Assembly (NCBI RefSeq): GCF_003957515.1
Contig: NZ_RQXW01000002.1
Span: 310,001-374,000, forward strand
Length of the DNA stretch: 64,000 nt
Reading direction: 5' to 3'
DNA from: Amphritea opalescens
GTDB lineage: Bacteria > Pseudomonadota > Gammaproteobacteria > Pseudomonadales > Balneatricaceae
The notes beneath the pieces were generated by a model. The model worked only from the letters and a program-made list of their open reading frames with translations. It was not told where the DNA came from and searched no databases. Below are positions 63,465-64,000 of the stretch, one piece after another; position 1 is the first letter of the stretch, and each line of letters opens with the position of its first letter. A program made the translations under genes and the position numbers.

Positions 63465-64000
63465 TCGTTTTCCTCCGCATCTGGCAACTCGATACTCAAA
63501 TAACGAAGCGTTTGACTGACTTTCTGCCTGTACCCTTTTAAGGTGTGTCTATTCGCCTCAGAGTACTCACCATGCTCAGCATTGGCGAGGCTCCATAACA
63601 ACATATCAAGTGCTTTCATAGCTTCAATATTATCTTTGCAGACGTTATACATCTTGTGGAAGTAGGGATGAGATTTACCCAAGGTAACACAGGTGTTACC
63701 TTCTTCATCACAGGAAGGCTCCCATAAATCATCACCAAGTAAAGAATCCTCTTCGTGAACTCTGACCGTTTTGTCCTCATAAATTCGGACCCCTTCAATC
63801 AAAGTCGGCTGAGGCTGGTTTTCGTTACGAATGGTGACTTTATCACCATCGACTTTAATGTCAGCGTTTTTTGTATACTTTTTGTGCTTATCTATTGCCT
63901 TGTCTGCAGGACCATGTGCTCGATTAGTATTTGCTGAAACTAGGCGCTCTTGCCCTTTAAGCAGCTCTTGTCTCCAAGGTGCAACAAGACGTTTGAGTTC
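63461..64000 (-). CDS. C-terminal part of a protein, probably a GHKL-type ATP-binding protein (gene cut by window end)
   Basis: The frame is open from the stop at 63461 to the right edge (180 codons), so the TTG at 63802 is internal. The visible part reads ELKRLVAPWRQELLKGQERL, a charged linker, then LLGDDLWEPSCDEEG to LSIELPD. This end is like the C-terminus of HATPase-containing proteins found beside McrBC-type systems, but the ATPase domain itself is outside the window, so the call is an inference. It is first in view of the four-gene minus-strand operon. Confidence 0.45.
   Translation of the reverse strand, partial: ELKRLVAPWRQELLKGQERLVSANTNRAHGPADKAIDKHKKYTKNADIKVDGDKVTIRNENQPQPTLIEGVRIYEDKTVRVHEEDSLLGDDLWEPSCDEEGNTCVTLGKSHPYFHKMYNVCKDNIEAMKALDMLLWSLANAEHGEYSEANRHTLKGYRQKVSQTLRYLSIELPDAEENE

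Noticed and set aside
1-64000. CRISPR arrays, tRNA and rRNA genes
   Set aside because: Reading both strands showed no regularly spaced repeats, tRNA cloverleaf or conserved rRNA sequence.

Overview
The window looks like the chromosome of a marine-type gammaproteobacterium, probably Oceanospirillales-like. This is inferred from gene content, moderate base composition, and the ETF/ETF-QO, PaaF/PaaH/PaaJ-like and quaternary-amine transport sets; no rRNA or tRNA gene is visible to anchor the taxonomy. It falls into two halves: a metabolic half (1 to about 25.9 kb) and a mobile, defence-rich island (about 26.1 kb to the right edge, where it continues).

Metabolic half. An operon begins upstream of base 1: acyl-CoA dehydrogenase, class III CoA-transferase, a second acyl-CoA dehydrogenase, a nitronate monooxygenase-like flavoprotein, then a complete glycine-betaine/choline-type ABC importer (permease, ATPase with CBS domains, permease, binding protein) ending at a clear terminator near 7.46 kb. 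A minus-strand block follows: MFS exporter, MmgE/PrpD protein, aldehyde dehydrogenase, thiamine-diphosphate enzyme. A divergent plus-strand operon encodes ETF beta and alpha, ETF-ubiquinone oxidoreductase, enoyl-CoA hydratase, a long 3-hydroxyacyl-CoA dehydrogenase and a 3-oxoadipyl-CoA-type thiolase, with a LysR regulator behind it. Together they can import a small zwitterionic or acidic substrate, attach CoA, beta-oxidise it and pass electrons to quinone. A second, nearly collinear binding protein and a GlcD-like FAD oxidase close this half. The substrate cannot be read from the sequence.

Island, left part (26.1-34.7 kb). A three-gene minus-strand operon (HTH protein, DUF4258-like protein, uracil-DNA-glycosylase-like protein) has two identical-spacing operators at its promoter. 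Then come a tyrosine recombinase with its own paired operators, two small XRE regulators each beside palindromic operators and a divergent unknown gene, several orphan small genes, and long gene-free stretches holding degenerate repeats.

Island, core (34.7-56.1 kb). The main item is a large cluster related to DISARM but not matching the described classes: DrmA-like helicase, DrmB-like DUF1998 protein, a UvrD-like helicase with an inserted DUF5710 module, an unknown 538-aa protein, a 2525-aa protein with two GHKL (Hsp90/sacsin-like) ATPase domains, an SNF2 helicase, and a RelE-like/UvrD-helicase fusion. No DNA methyltransferase and no phospholipase-D protein (DrmC) is visible. Two scars of lost genes lie between the working genes.

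Island, right part (56.1-64 kb). An IS110 relic, a frameshifted pseudogene, a KfrA-like coiled-coil DNA-binding protein with a family of 30-bp palindromes, and a minus-strand LlaJI/McrBC-type restriction operon whose two upstream genes share a C-terminal module. One 30-bp palindrome copy lies at the left island edge, about 31 kb from kfrA, suggesting that KfrA marks or controls both ends of the segment.
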